Source: Euryarchaeota archaeon UBA438 (lineage in GTDB: Archaea; Thermoplasmatota; Poseidoniia; Poseidoniales; Thalassarchaeaceae). Taken from it: DNA of 33,710 bases. The notes under the pieces were generated by a model that worked only from the letters and a program-made list of their open reading frames with translations, did not search any database and was not told the DNA's origin. The stretch lies in NCBI GenBank assembly GCA_002504435.1, contig DAQP01000031.1:785-34494 (forward strand). The letters are read 5' to 3'. The stretch's first letter is position 1, and each line of letters starts with the position of its first letter. A program made the translations under genes and the position numbers. Shown piece by piece: positions 17,316 through 26,096 of the stretch.

Positions 17316-19034
17316 TCAAAACATCCCGTTAAGGCTCCTCGAGCTAATTCCTTCGATGACCATTTCCATAGGGGCTCTGATCTGCATCTGATCGTCTCTT
17401 CTTCGAACAGTCACAGTTCCGTCTTCCAATGATGTATGGTCAACGGTAATTGCCCATGGCACCCCAATTTCGTCTGCTCTCGCATACCTCCTGCCAATGG
17501 ACCTTGAAGTGTCAATATCCGCCCTAATGCCCGGGATTGAATTGATTTCGGATGCTAGATGCCTCGCCAACTCATCCATACCATCTTTGTCGAATAGGGG
17601 TAGGACCGATACATCGAATGGTGTTACACGCTCGTCTAGTGATAGTATTGTGTACTCTTCACCATCCTTCCCACTTTCGTTGAATGCATGGTCAATAACA
17701 TGCCAAATTATCCTATCAATACCAAATGCCGGCTCAACGACATGAGGGGTGAACCACTCGCCGTGCACGTTTACTTCCTCGACTCTCCTAGTTACCATCT
17801 CCGAGGTTATTTCCACAATATCCCCCTCTCCAATATCTATTGAGAAAGGTAAATTTCCTGGAATCTCCTCCAATCCGGAGAGCGCATCAGATACATCCGA
17901 GGCCTTACCTTTGAAGATCGGTCCAATTACCGATCCAATTGGAGAAAGAACCTCCCTCTTGACAAGAACAGGTTCCGAATACTGCCTCCACCCCCTCAGT
18001 AGATTAGTTCCTGAGTGCTCTTCGTGCGACTCAAGATCGTGACAGGTCCTGTTGGCGATTCCAACACACTCGATCCACCCATACTCGCCAAAAATCTCAC
18101 AATCCCAGCAATCCGATGCATAATGCGCCATCTCTGTGCTGGTGTGTTGCCTGAATCTAATTTTCGAACCATCAATGCCGATGCCAACAAGGAAATCCCA
18201 TGTTCGTGCTAGGAACCAAGCCACAGTAGGGTGCTTGATCATACCTTTTTCAAGGGCATCAGCGAAGGTTATTCTGTGAGTCTCAGAACTCCCTCCCTCG
18301 GGATCGGGAACCAATTCTACAGGTGTACCCCATTCCCCAATATCGCCCGTTGGGGGGTCCTCCGGATCGATGAAGTATTCCAACTCGGCCATATTAAATT
18401 CCCTTAGCCTAATCATGCCCTGCCTCGGACTAATCTCGTTGCGGTATCCCCTGCCTGTCTGCAGTGCTCCAAATGGAAGCTTTTGCTTGAAGTGCCGGTA
18501 AAGGGAGGGGTACAACATGAACATTCCCTGTGCAGTTTCTGGCCTCATATAGGCCTCCCTGCCCCCTTTCATGGCACCGATGGTAGTTGGAAACATCAGG
18601 TTCATCGGTTTAGCTGGATTCCAGTTGAACTCCTCGCAGTTTGGGCACGTTACCCCCTCAGCAGAAATTACGTCGTCGATCTCTCTACCTGAAATCGAAT
18701 CAGGGTTCGGGTGACTTCCTTCTATGAGGTGATCGCTCCTGAATATCCCTCCGCAAGAAATACACTCTGACATGTGGTCATTGAATTCCCCGACATGCCC
18801 ACTAGCCACAAGAACCTCTTTCGGCGTTATTGAGGGCGAGTCAATTTCTACGACATCACCTTGGCTTGTCCAATGATCGACCCACGATTCTACGACCCTT
18901 CTTTTGATTCTAGCTCCCACGGGGCCATAATCTATCAATCCAGAAACTCCTCCGTATATCTCAAATGATGGGAGGACAATACCTCTCCTCCTCATCATGG
19001 AAGTTAGACGCTCTAATCTACCCTCTTCGGACAT
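17316..19034 (-). CDS. glyS: Glycyl-tRNA synthetase (archaeal/eukaryotic dimeric type)
   Basis: This class II aminoacyl-tRNA synthetase charges tRNA-Gly with glycine. The 572-residue protein begins with the GlyRS pattern LERLTSMMRRRGIVLPSFEI. It carries a zinc-type cysteine pair CISCG and a second pair CPNCEEFNWNP, and the class II motif 2 region MRPETAQGMF followed by GRGYRNEISPRQG. Motif 3 is AFGIDRIIW. The C-terminal anticodon-binding domain (about 450-560) includes VSVLPLFDKDGMDELA. The length is normal for the family. The ATG start lies 170 bases from the divergent helicase gene, and rfcL follows after 40 bases. Confidence 0.96.
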   Translation of the reverse strand: MSEEGRLERLTSMMRRRGIVLPSFEIYGGVSGLIDYGPVGARIKRRVVESWVDHWTSQGDVVEIDSPSITPKEVLVASGHVGEFNDHMSECISCGGIFRSDHLIEGSHPNPDSISGREIDDVISAEGVTCPNCEEFNWNPAKPMNLMFPTTIGAMKGGREAYMRPETAQGMFMLYPSLYRHFKQKLPFGALQTGRGYRNEISPRQGMIRLREFNMAELEYFIDPEDPPTGDIGEWGTPVELVPDPEGGSSETHRITFADALEKGMIKHPTVAWFLARTWDFLVGIGIDGSKIRFRQHTSTEMAHYASDCWDCEIFGEYGWIECVGIANRTCHDLESHEEHSGTNLLRGWRQYSEPVLVKREVLSPIGSVIGPIFKGKASDVSDALSGLEEIPGNLPFSIDIGEGDIVEITSEMVTRRVEEVNVHGEWFTPHVVEPAFGIDRIIWHVIDHAFNESGKDGEEYTILSLDERVTPFDVSVLPLFDKDGMDELARHLASEINSIPGIRADIDTSRSIGRRYARADEIGVPWAITVDHTSLEDGTVTVRRRDDQMQIRAPMEMVIEGISSRSLNGMF

Positions 19035-19204
19035 GTTCGAGTCATCGACTCTCCCATCTCGCTTTCAAGCCATCCTAGCATTATGGCGCTAGGACGTCTA
19101 TACTGCACTAATTGCATCGCAGCCATCCCAATGCACTGTATTCCCCGAGAAGATAACATTGATGTACGTACACGAGGCCCGCCAACCGTTAGGTGCACAA
19201 AAAA
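19035..19204. promoter_or_regulatory. Divergent control region between glyS and the Lhr helicase gene
   Basis: This is the longest gene-free stretch that separates two divergent genes here. It holds two short perfect inverted repeats. GAGTC-atc-GACTC lies at 19039-19051, directly beside the glyS start. CCTAGC and GCTAGG lie at 19074-19079 and 19088-19093 around an 8-base spacer. An AGGTG at 19191-19195 could serve as a ribosome-binding site for the ATG at 19205. No convincing TATA box was identified for either gene. Confidence 0.35.
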
Positions 19205-22200
19205 ATGCCAATAATTGAGTACATAGAAGACCGGATGGAGACAGAGGAGCTTTTGGAAAACCTCTGTCAACCAGTCAGGAACTGGTTCACGGACACGTTT
19301 CCCGATTTCACTGAGCCTCAGAAGGTCGCTATACCCAGGATACTGAGGGGTGAGCACCTCCTCCTCTGCTCTCCAACAGGATCAGGAAAGACACTAACGG
19401 CCTTCCTCACAATTATTGACGACTTGGTTAGGAGGGCCCTCGATGGTTCACTCTCTGACTCCGTTCAGTGCGTCTATATATCTCCGATTAAGGCTCTAGC
19501 TAATGACATTCAGAAGAATCTGATAGGTCCATTAGAGGAAATCAAGGAGAGGTACCTCCCCAGCAGGGCCAAGGAAATAAAGGTCGGTCTGAGAACGGGA
19601 GACACTCCTCAGAGCGAGAGGGAAAAGATGCTCAGGAAGCCCCCTCACATCCTAATAACAACTCCAGAATCACTCGCTCTGGGACTCGCCTCCAAGAGGT
19701 TCAGGCCAATCCTTGACCAGATGAAGTGGCTAATTATCGACGAGATGCACTCACTGGTCCCAACAAAGAGGGGCACTCACTTATCCCTAAGTATGGCCCT
19801 AATGGACTCAGTCGTATCTTCCGAGGTCCAAAGAATCGGAATTAGCGCGACTATGGAACCCCTTGACGCCGTCGCTGAGTTCCTAGTAGCTAGCGACTCA
19901 AGGGAGAGGGACGAGGATAACCAGAAGGTTGCCATAGCAAAAATTTCCGGTGACAGAGAATTGGACCTTGACATCATCCTCCCAACTCCCAGATTCAGCT
20001 CAACTCCCGTTAAGGAGGTCCTCGATCACAACATAGACAGGATCAAGGAACTTGTCGAGGCACATACTACCACACTGGTCTTCGTCAATACTAGGAATAT
20101 GACTGAGACATTCGTTCAGAAGCTAAAGGTAGCAGGTTTGGAGGGCGTAGAGGGGCATCACGGATCTATGGACAAGGCAATCAGGCTAGATGTTGAGAGG
20201 CAGCTGAAGAACGGCCTTCTCCGATGCGTGGTTTCCTCCTCAAGCCTTGAAATGGGGATAGATATTGGTTCAGTAGACCTAGTCATCCAGGTTGGGTCCC
20301 CCGGTTCAATAGCCACAGCTCTCCAGAGAATTGGCCGTGCCGGCCATCAGGTAGGGGGCCTTCCCCGGGCTAGGTTCCTCCCTACCTCGCCTCACGATCT
20401 ACTCGAAGTAGTCGCGCTTCAAACCGCTATACTTGAGGGTGAAATGGACCTACTAAAATTCCCTGAGAATTGCTTGGACGTGCTAGCGCAGTTCCTTATT
20501 GGACTAACAATCATCAAAGAATGGGACATTGACGAGGCCTTTGACCTGGTCTCCTCTTCATGGCCATACAGGTCACTTCCCTATGATGATTACATCGAGG
20601 TTCTTGACATGCTCGATGAGGAGCGTAGGCTTTGGCTAGACTGGGAAGACAACAAGTTCGGTAAGAGAGGGTTCGCCCAGATGATATATTACACCAATAT
20701 TGGAACCATAGCTCCTGATAACAACTATCTCGTATTCACAGGGGATGGGACCCTGGTCGGACAGTTGTCGTCCTCTTTCGTTTCCAGCCTCCGGAATGGC
20801 GACGTTTTCCTTCTTGGAGGCTCCACATACAGGGTTGCAAGTATAAGGGGGACTAGGGTTAATGTTACTCCGGCAACGGGATATAGGCCCACTATACCTT
20901 CCTGGACTGGCGAGGCCAACAGCAGGACCCACGAACTGAGCCAGGCAGTCTTGAGGCTGCTGGGACACGTATCAGTTGGAATTAGGATGGGCGAAGACTC
21001 AGAGCCACTCTTGATAGATGCCCTAGGACTCAATAGGCCAGTCGCACTAGCATTGAAGCAGTTCCTCGATGAACACTCCGCGACGACGTTCCAGGTTCCA
21101 TCAAATGACAGGATCCTAGTCGAGCAGGTAGAAGCCCCCCTCCCCACATATGTCGTAACAACCTGCAGGGGAAGGGCGTTCAACTTGGCTCTCGGCTACC
21201 TTTTCGCTGGAATAGCCGCTCAGGACAATGTCATAGTTCACGAGTTGTCATTCGATGAGAATGGATTCATGGCCAAACTAAGCCACGAGGTCGAGATATC
21301 GAAAATACCTGATGTTTTCAGGAACGACTCCAGTGAGGAGGTTCTTCAGAGGTATCTCATGGATTCGCAATTATTTGCAAAGAGATTCAGGGAAGTCTCA
21401 TCAAGAAGTATGCTCAATCCTCGTAGGATAGGTTCCGAGGAAGTTAGCCCCAAGCAGTTCCAACAAAAGGCGGAGGCAATCATGACGAAGCACAGGCAGT
21501 TGGATGGCTCGGTGATTATTCGAGAAGCCATGAATGAGATCATGAATGGAGATTTGGACATGAAGCAGCTAAGGAACTTCATCATGAGGATGGACAGTGA
21601 GGATGTCAGGATCGTTCATCGAAGGGTGAAGATGCCGTCCCCTCTCGGTATGACGCTTTTCATGTCAGCATTCGAGGACCTATTGAGCCTCAGAACTCGA
21701 GCCTACCTAATCAAGGACGTAGACCCCGAGATCCTCAGGAGGCTTCTAGGTGCCCGCTCATTAGCCACAGATCTCGACAAAGAGAGAATCGGAGAATATT
21801 ACCAATCGAAGGTCGCCGTTCCGAATGACGCACTCAGCCTTCTCAGGCTCATGGATATGGGAGGGGGCTTGGAGAGGCAACTCACACACCCTCTCTACAG
21901 TGAGAAACTAAAGGACCTCGATTTTGAGACACTGAGGGGATGGGTGCATGAATTAGCTGAGAGGGGCCTGATAACTAAGGTCCGTAATACGAATCACGAG
22001 CAAATAGATGACAAGTGGTTCTCGATCAGGATGGCCAGCGTTCACGGCACTCTGGGATGCCTAGCCGTGGCCGGGGCCTCAGAGATGGACGATCTCAGGG
22101 CACTTTACACAGGGGGAATGACATACGAAATGGCAGAGGGATTCAAGGGGTCAGAACCCGAGAGGTGGGTGGAATCGAATCTCTCCGATCCCATCGACTG

Positions 22201-24493
22201 CCTTAGGCTAAAGCTTCTTGATATGCTGGGTTCAGAGGGCCCTCAGACATTGGAATCACTGAGTGAAAGGCTACCATTCCCCCTCGCCCAAGTTGAATCC
22301 GTCCTTCAGGAGTTGGAGATGAGGAACCTGGTTTCAATAGGCTTCTTTACCCAGACAGACGAAGGCGAGTTTATCCTTAGGGTGGATGAGTACAGAATAA
22401 CAGGAGGAAGCGTCGAAGTTGTAGACTACAGGACCCTGCAAACTTTGCTTCTCCAGAAGTCATTCACAAAGTTCGACGAGCCTTCTGAGGCCATACGATC
22501 ACTAGCCCTAATCCAGAGAAGGGATGAGTTGCTACACAGAGTCGACAACTACAGGTTCAGGGATTGGAAGGATATCAAACACGATCCGGACGTATTCAAT
22601 GGAAGACTCCTCCATAATCGAGTCGGATACACAACTAGAGACCAACTTCCAATGCTCCAGGGACTTAGGACTGAACCTTGGTTAGGTGCTCTCGAAACGG
22701 AGCTTCTGGAGAAGATTCCCGAGGAAGGAATTACTCGCACTGAGTTATTCTCCGAATACCCCAGAGGAAAGGAAAACCAGCACATACAGAAGAGCCTCAA
22801 GAGGGCCCTTTCCAATCTAGAGAGACAACTTGTGGTGGCCAAGCAGTTCCTCGATATGCCCAACAGGAGGAGGTCAGTAGCGATATTCAGGAAGGTCCAT
22901 GGAGCGATTGAGGCAATGCCCTTCCCACAGGCCCTCTCAACTCTGATAAAGAAAATCGGACCAGTGAGGCTGCACACTCTACGCTTCTTCGTAAGCAGGC
23001 CCGTCGAAGAGTTGGCAGAGGTCCTCAGAGAACTAGAGTCAGACGGCAGCATATGCAGAGTAGTTGCACTGCAACCAGACCCAACTGACTACTATGCCTC
23101 CCATGAGGATGCAGAGAGACTCCTGTCCCCAATGCCCGAGGATAGAGAAATGAGGATACTTTCCCAATCAGACCCATTCTGCAGCAGGTTCATCCAAGAG
23201 GTCAGGATGATACTCAAACAGGGCTGGTACCACCCTGTTTTCAAAGGGGTCGACCCCATTGGCAGGATTCTTATGTTCGTAGTGAACGACTACCTGGAAA
23301 TTAAGGATATCAACATCCCACATTCGTATCTAGACGAATTCAAGGTGGCGTTCAACGATCTGCTGGAAAACTATCGTGACAGGCTAGTGGATGTATCAGT
23401 AATCCATGCCTTCAATGGGGTACCAGTGCATGATTGTGACGAGAACATCCAGTCGATTCTTTCCGAATTGGGATTCTCCTCCATGGGCGACGATGAGAGG
23501 TACATCAGAGGCGGCATCGTGGAACCGCGTCCCCGCCAAGAGATCAATAGGAGACTATTCCATCGTCACAACGTCCACCAGAATAGCCGCTGGGAAAATG
23601 AGACTTTCGCCCTGAAGGATATTGACGAGCTCAGGGACGACTTTGCCTTGAGGGGGCGGTGCGAGATGTTCCGTGTCGACCTCCAGTCAATGGCCGCCAC
23701 AGAGCAACTCCACCAAGGCACCAATCTCAGGGGCCACCAGGTCTGGGCCAGACTACCCCACTTCCAGAGGCTACTGACGATCAGGAACATGCAGCCCGAG
23801 GACGATGTGCTGGGAATCCTCGATTTCTTCAGTAATCACAATGATCCATCGGTGTTTATGGAAAGGCTGGCAATGAAGAGGGGCGAGTTCAGGAAACTGA
23901 TATCTCCATTGGTCAGGAGCGGCCATCTCGTCCAAGATTATCGCGGCGGTTTCAAGACCGTAAAACCACTTGATGGAGTCGACCTCTGGCAGATCAAGAG
24001 TGACTATCTCAGGGACATGGTCGAGGAGTATCCGGTAATCACGATGAAGCAATTCGAGAGGCTAGCCGGAACTCCATTCGCCCCCGAGGAAATTAGTGAC
24101 GTTCTGCATGAGTTTGAGGAGGATGGCACGCTCATCAAGGGCTTCCTTGTCGATGACCAACACGACATCTCATGGGGGCGCAAGGACCTTCTGGAAGTTG
24201 AGGGAATACCCAGAACAAGGGATTTGGTAATACCTCCTTCGGACTCCCTGATTCACTACTTTGGAGGGATTCTACGGGAAAAGTTCGGCTTCGGCTCCGC
24301 CTACTTGGTTTTCCATAAGGAGGAGCCTATTGCCGCATTCAAGGCCAATACCAGGAACGGAACCATTGATGTCACCGATTTCGTTGGCGACTCCGAGCTT
24401 GAGAAGGAGGCCTTGAGGGTGATGAAGGAGTTCGCCTGGGAGCACCAGATGCCCCTAACAGGAGAGCTATACGAAAAGCTCAGGTCACGATGA
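19205..24493 (+). CDS. lhr: Giant Lhr-family superfamily 2 ATP-dependent helicase
   Basis: Lhr proteins are 3'-5' helicases linked to DNA repair and recombination. The N-terminal core is typical: Walker A SPTGSGKT at 56-63, DEMH at 179-182, SAT at 214-216, and SSSSLEMGIDIGSVDLV then QRIGRAGHQ at 374-382. The Lhr-type winged-helix and beta-sheet domains follow to about residue 870. At 1762 residues it is about twice the usual archaeal Lhr (850-950) and longer than bacterial long Lhr (about 1500). The last 850 residues hold several probable winged helices and a terminal region (DLVIPPSDSLIHYFGGIL onward) faintly like HTH_42/AlkZ-type domains; that similarity is tentative. ATG 19205 is supported by AGGTG at 19191; GTG 19193 and ATG 19235 are alternatives. 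The gene overlaps the archaeosortase gene by nine bases. Confidence 0.9.
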   Translation: MPIIEYIEDRMETEELLENLCQPVRNWFTDTFPDFTEPQKVAIPRILRGEHLLLCSPTGSGKTLTAFLTIIDDLVRRALDGSLSDSVQCVYISPIKALANDIQKNLIGPLEEIKERYLPSRAKEIKVGLRTGDTPQSEREKMLRKPPHILITTPESLALGLASKRFRPILDQMKWLIIDEMHSLVPTKRGTHLSLSMALMDSVVSSEVQRIGISATMEPLDAVAEFLVASDSRERDEDNQKVAIAKISGDRELDLDIILPTPRFSSTPVKEVLDHNIDRIKELVEAHTTTLVFVNTRNMTETFVQKLKVAGLEGVEGHHGSMDKAIRLDVERQLKNGLLRCVVSSSSLEMGIDIGSVDLVIQVGSPGSIATALQRIGRAGHQVGGLPRARFLPTSPHDLLEVVALQTAILEGEMDLLKFPENCLDVLAQFLIGLTIIKEWDIDEAFDLVSSSWPYRSLPYDDYIEVLDMLDEERRLWLDWEDNKFGKRGFAQMIYYTNIGTIAPDNNYLVFTGDGTLVGQLSSSFVSSLRNGDVFLLGGSTYRVASIRGTRVNVTPATGYRPTIPSWTGEANSRTHELSQAVLRLLGHVSVGIRMGEDSEPLLIDALGLNRPVALALKQFLDEHSATTFQVPSNDRILVEQVEAPLPTYVVTTCRGRAFNLALGYLFAGIAAQDNVIVHELSFDENGFMAKLSHEVEISKIPDVFRNDSSEEVLQRYLMDSQLFAKRFREVSSRSMLNPRRIGSEEVSPKQFQQKAEAIMTKHRQLDGSVIIREAMNEIMNGDLDMKQLRNFIMRMDSEDVRIVHRRVKMPSPLGMTLFMSAFEDLLSLRTRAYLIKDVDPEILRRLLGARSLATDLDKERIGEYYQSKVAVPNDALSLLRLMDMGGGLERQLTHPLYSEKLKDLDFETLRGWVHELAERGLITKVRNTNHEQIDDKWFSIRMASVHGTLGCLAVAGASEMDDLRALYTGGMTYEMAEGFKGSEPERWVESNLSDPIDCLRLKLLDMLGSEGPQTLESLSERLPFPLAQVESVLQELEMRNLVSIGFFTQTDEGEFILRVDEYRITGGSVEVVDYRTLQTLLLQKSFTKFDEPSEAIRSLALIQRRDELLHRVDNYRFRDWKDIKHDPDVFNGRLLHNRVGYTTRDQLPMLQGLRTEPWLGALETELLEKIPEEGITRTELFSEYPRGKENQHIQKSLKRALSNLERQLVVAKQFLDMPNRRRSVAIFRKVHGAIEAMPFPQALSTLIKKIGPVRLHTLRFFVSRPVEELAEVLRELESDGSICRVVALQPDPTDYYASHEDAERLLSPMPEDREMRILSQSDPFCSRFIQEVRMILKQGWYHPVFKGVDPIGRILMFVVNDYLEIKDINIPHSYLDEFKVAFNDLLENYRDRLVDVSVIHAFNGVPVHDCDENIQSILSELGFSSMGDDERYIRGGIVEPRPRQEINRRLFHRHNVHQNSRWENETFALKDIDELRDDFALRGRCEMFRVDLQSMAATEQLHQGTNLRGHQVWARLPHFQRLLTIRNMQPEDDVLGILDFFSNHNDPSVFMERLAMKRGEFRKLISPLVRSGHLVQDYRGGFKTVKPLDGVDLWQIKSDYLRDMVEEYPVITMKQFERLAGTPFAPEEISDVLHEFEEDGTLIKGFLVDDQHDISWGRKDLLEVEGIPRTRDLVIPPSDSLIHYFGGILREKFGFGSAYLVFHKEEPIAAFKANTRNGTIDVTDFVGDSELEKEALRVMKEFAWEHQMPLTGELYEKLRSR

Positions 24494-25465
24494 CTTCTCG
24501 GGTTCTGGAGCTTCGAAAATATCCATCAGGGGCTTCAGAATCCTCAGTATGTGCCTGTGTAATTCAGGCAATATGTCGAACAGTGCTATTGCCATCAGGA
24601 ACATTGCGAATAGGCTGGCAAACTTCGCCGCATAACTGTGCGTGAAATCGAACATCCCAATTCCAAGAAAGGTCCAGTCAACATACGTATCGCTGAGCCA
24701 AACAATTCCAGCATTCCTGAAGACATTCAGAACGTGTATGGTAGGCAGGACGATCAACAGCGCACGCATTCTGCGCTTCCAGGGGACTGACCTGAGAGCG
24801 AAAATTGCACCGACGAAGATTATCATCGACTGCAGACCCGAGCATGCGAGGATGAAACTCACGCTAACCGGGGTCCCATCAGAGTGGCTGAAGGGTACGA
24901 AGAATCCACTTTCACCCAGTGGCTGCGTGAGAACCCACTTGCTTCCCTCCCACTGTGAGGCAAGTATGTCTCCCTCTGGCAGATCGACCCTCATCAGTCC
25001 GACTTCGTATGACCCCATCCCTGCAAACTCAAGTAGCCATTCCGTGCTATGTGCCGTGAAACTGACAAACGCCATATTCAGCATAGGCACGCTGTAGACG
25101 GTGTAGTAAGGGATGACCGACCAAACAACCGCCCCTCTGAGCCACACCAATGATTCTGGCGCCATCTCCCAGTTTCTTACCTCCCAAACCCCGAGTGCAA
25201 TTCCCGCAGGCAGCGCCCCCGCTGTCATCGCAACCAACACAGGATCAGAAATTTCTACGAAATGCGAAGATTGCAAGTAGAAGAATAATCCAAGAAATGA
25301 CCATCCTATGGCCGAGCAATAGGGAGAATATGGCTTATCTTGGAGGTGAAAACCTACTCCCAATAGGATAGCCCCCATCCAGCAGAATGACAGTCCCAAT
25401 GTGAAATCCGTGACCCCAATTACCTCTGCCAAAGAGCCCACCAGCACCCCCACAGGCTCCTCCAT
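24485..25465 (-). CDS. artA: Archaeosortase/exosortase-family protease (ArtA-like)
   Basis: Archaeosortase A cleaves C-terminal PGF-type sorting signals and supports transfer of the mature protein to a membrane lipid. This 326-residue polytopic protein has the family layout: several N-terminal helices, an exposed segment (about 150-200), then ACSGLQSMIIFVGAI with the probable catalytic Cys208, a loop with PWKRRMR, HVLNVFRN with Arg250, and a downstream helix start with His276. Cys and the Arg of the (F)RN motif match known catalytic residues of the family; the third residue is uncertain. ATG 25465 was chosen; a longer start at 25528 would run into the divergent gmhA-like gene. A substrate candidate lies at the left end of this window. 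Confidence 0.82.
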   Translation of the reverse strand: MEEPVGVLVGSLAEVIGVTDFTLGLSFCWMGAILLGVGFHLQDKPYSPYCSAIGWSFLGLFFYLQSSHFVEISDPVLVAMTAGALPAGIALGVWEVRNWEMAPESLVWLRGAVVWSVIPYYTVYSVPMLNMAFVSFTAHSTEWLLEFAGMGSYEVGLMRVDLPEGDILASQWEGSKWVLTQPLGESGFFVPFSHSDGTPVSVSFILACSGLQSMIIFVGAIFALRSVPWKRRMRALLIVLPTIHVLNVFRNAGIVWLSDTYVDWTFLGIGMFDFTHSYAAKFASLFAMFLMAIALFDILPELHRHILRILKPLMDIFEAPEPEKSS

Positions 25466-25526
25466 ATGTGCCAATGAGTCATCAACCCGTAAATATGATG
25501 CCCTCGACGGACAACCCGGTAAACAC
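25466..25526. promoter_or_regulatory. Divergent promoter region between artA and gmhA-like genes
   Basis: The 61-bp gap contains caacccgtaaa at 25483-25493 and caacccggtaaa at 25512-25523, an imperfect direct repeat 29 bases apart. The A/T-rich taaatatg at 25490-25497 lies 30-37 bases before the gmhA-like ATG and is a plausible TATA element for it. The shared region could co-regulate the two divergent surface-related genes. Any regulator is unknown. Confidence 0.4.
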
Positions 25527-26096
25527 ATGTCATTCGACTTCGAGGAGTTCGCGAATTCCTATATTTCGGACCTAAAAAGGACGCTCAGTGAACTCCCAAT
25601 GGGGCCTATTTCGTCATTCTGGAGGATGGTTGAGGAAGTCAGATCCTCGGGCGGCACTGTACACTTCATTGGTAACGGGGGAAGTGCAGCCACTCCCTCC
25701 CATAGTGCAGGGGACTGGTCCAAGGAACTGTCTCTGAGAACTATTTCACACACTGACAACGTATCTTCACTTACCGCATGGGCAAACGACACTGATTACT
25801 CCAACATATTCGTTGGACAATTATCCACATTTGTAAGTGATGGAGACTTAGTGGTGGCTTACAGTGGCTCTGGAAACTCAGAGAACGTACTGAATGGAAT
25901 CTCTTTCGCCAAAGAAAATGGCTGCTTAACGGCAGCAATTACTGGCGACTACAAAGGTTTAGCAGGAGGAAACCTCGCCAAGCTTGTAGACGTGGCCATT
26001 GTTGTTCCGACAACTTCGATGGAGAGGATCGAGGATGTTCAACTAGTGATTAATCACATCATCAAGGAAGCCGTCAAATCGAACAATGGGTTGTGA
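25527..26096 (+). CDS. gmhA: SIS-domain phosphoheptose isomerase-like protein (GmhA family)
   Basis: GmhA converts sedoheptulose 7-phosphate to D-glycero-D-manno-heptose 7-phosphate, the first step to nucleotide-activated heptose. The 189-residue protein has the SIS fold with the phosphosugar-binding FIGNGGSAATPSHSAGDW; the His in this segment matches the metal-ligand position of GmhA. AYSGSGNSENVLNGI is the second sugar-phosphate loop, and IEDVQLVINHII near the end keeps the Gln and His of the GmhA metal site. The ATG at 25527 gives the normal length; an extension upstream would overlap artA. The gmhB-like gene follows directly. An alternative is a related DiaA-like SIS protein, but the paired phosphatase favours heptose synthesis. 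Confidence 0.85.
   Translation: MSFDFEEFANSYISDLKRTLSELPMGPISSFWRMVEEVRSSGGTVHFIGNGGSAATPSHSAGDWSKELSLRTISHTDNVSSLTAWANDTDYSNIFVGQLSTFVSDGDLVVAYSGSGNSENVLNGISFAKENGCLTAAITGDYKGLAGGNLAKLVDVAIVVPTTSMERIEDVQLVINHIIKEAVKSNNGL

Noticed and set aside
25466..25528. 21-residue longer start for the archaeosortase-like gene
   Set aside because: It would overlap the start of the divergent gmhA-like gene and use up the whole shared promoter gap; the Met at 25465 precedes the first sequence that looks like the protein proper.
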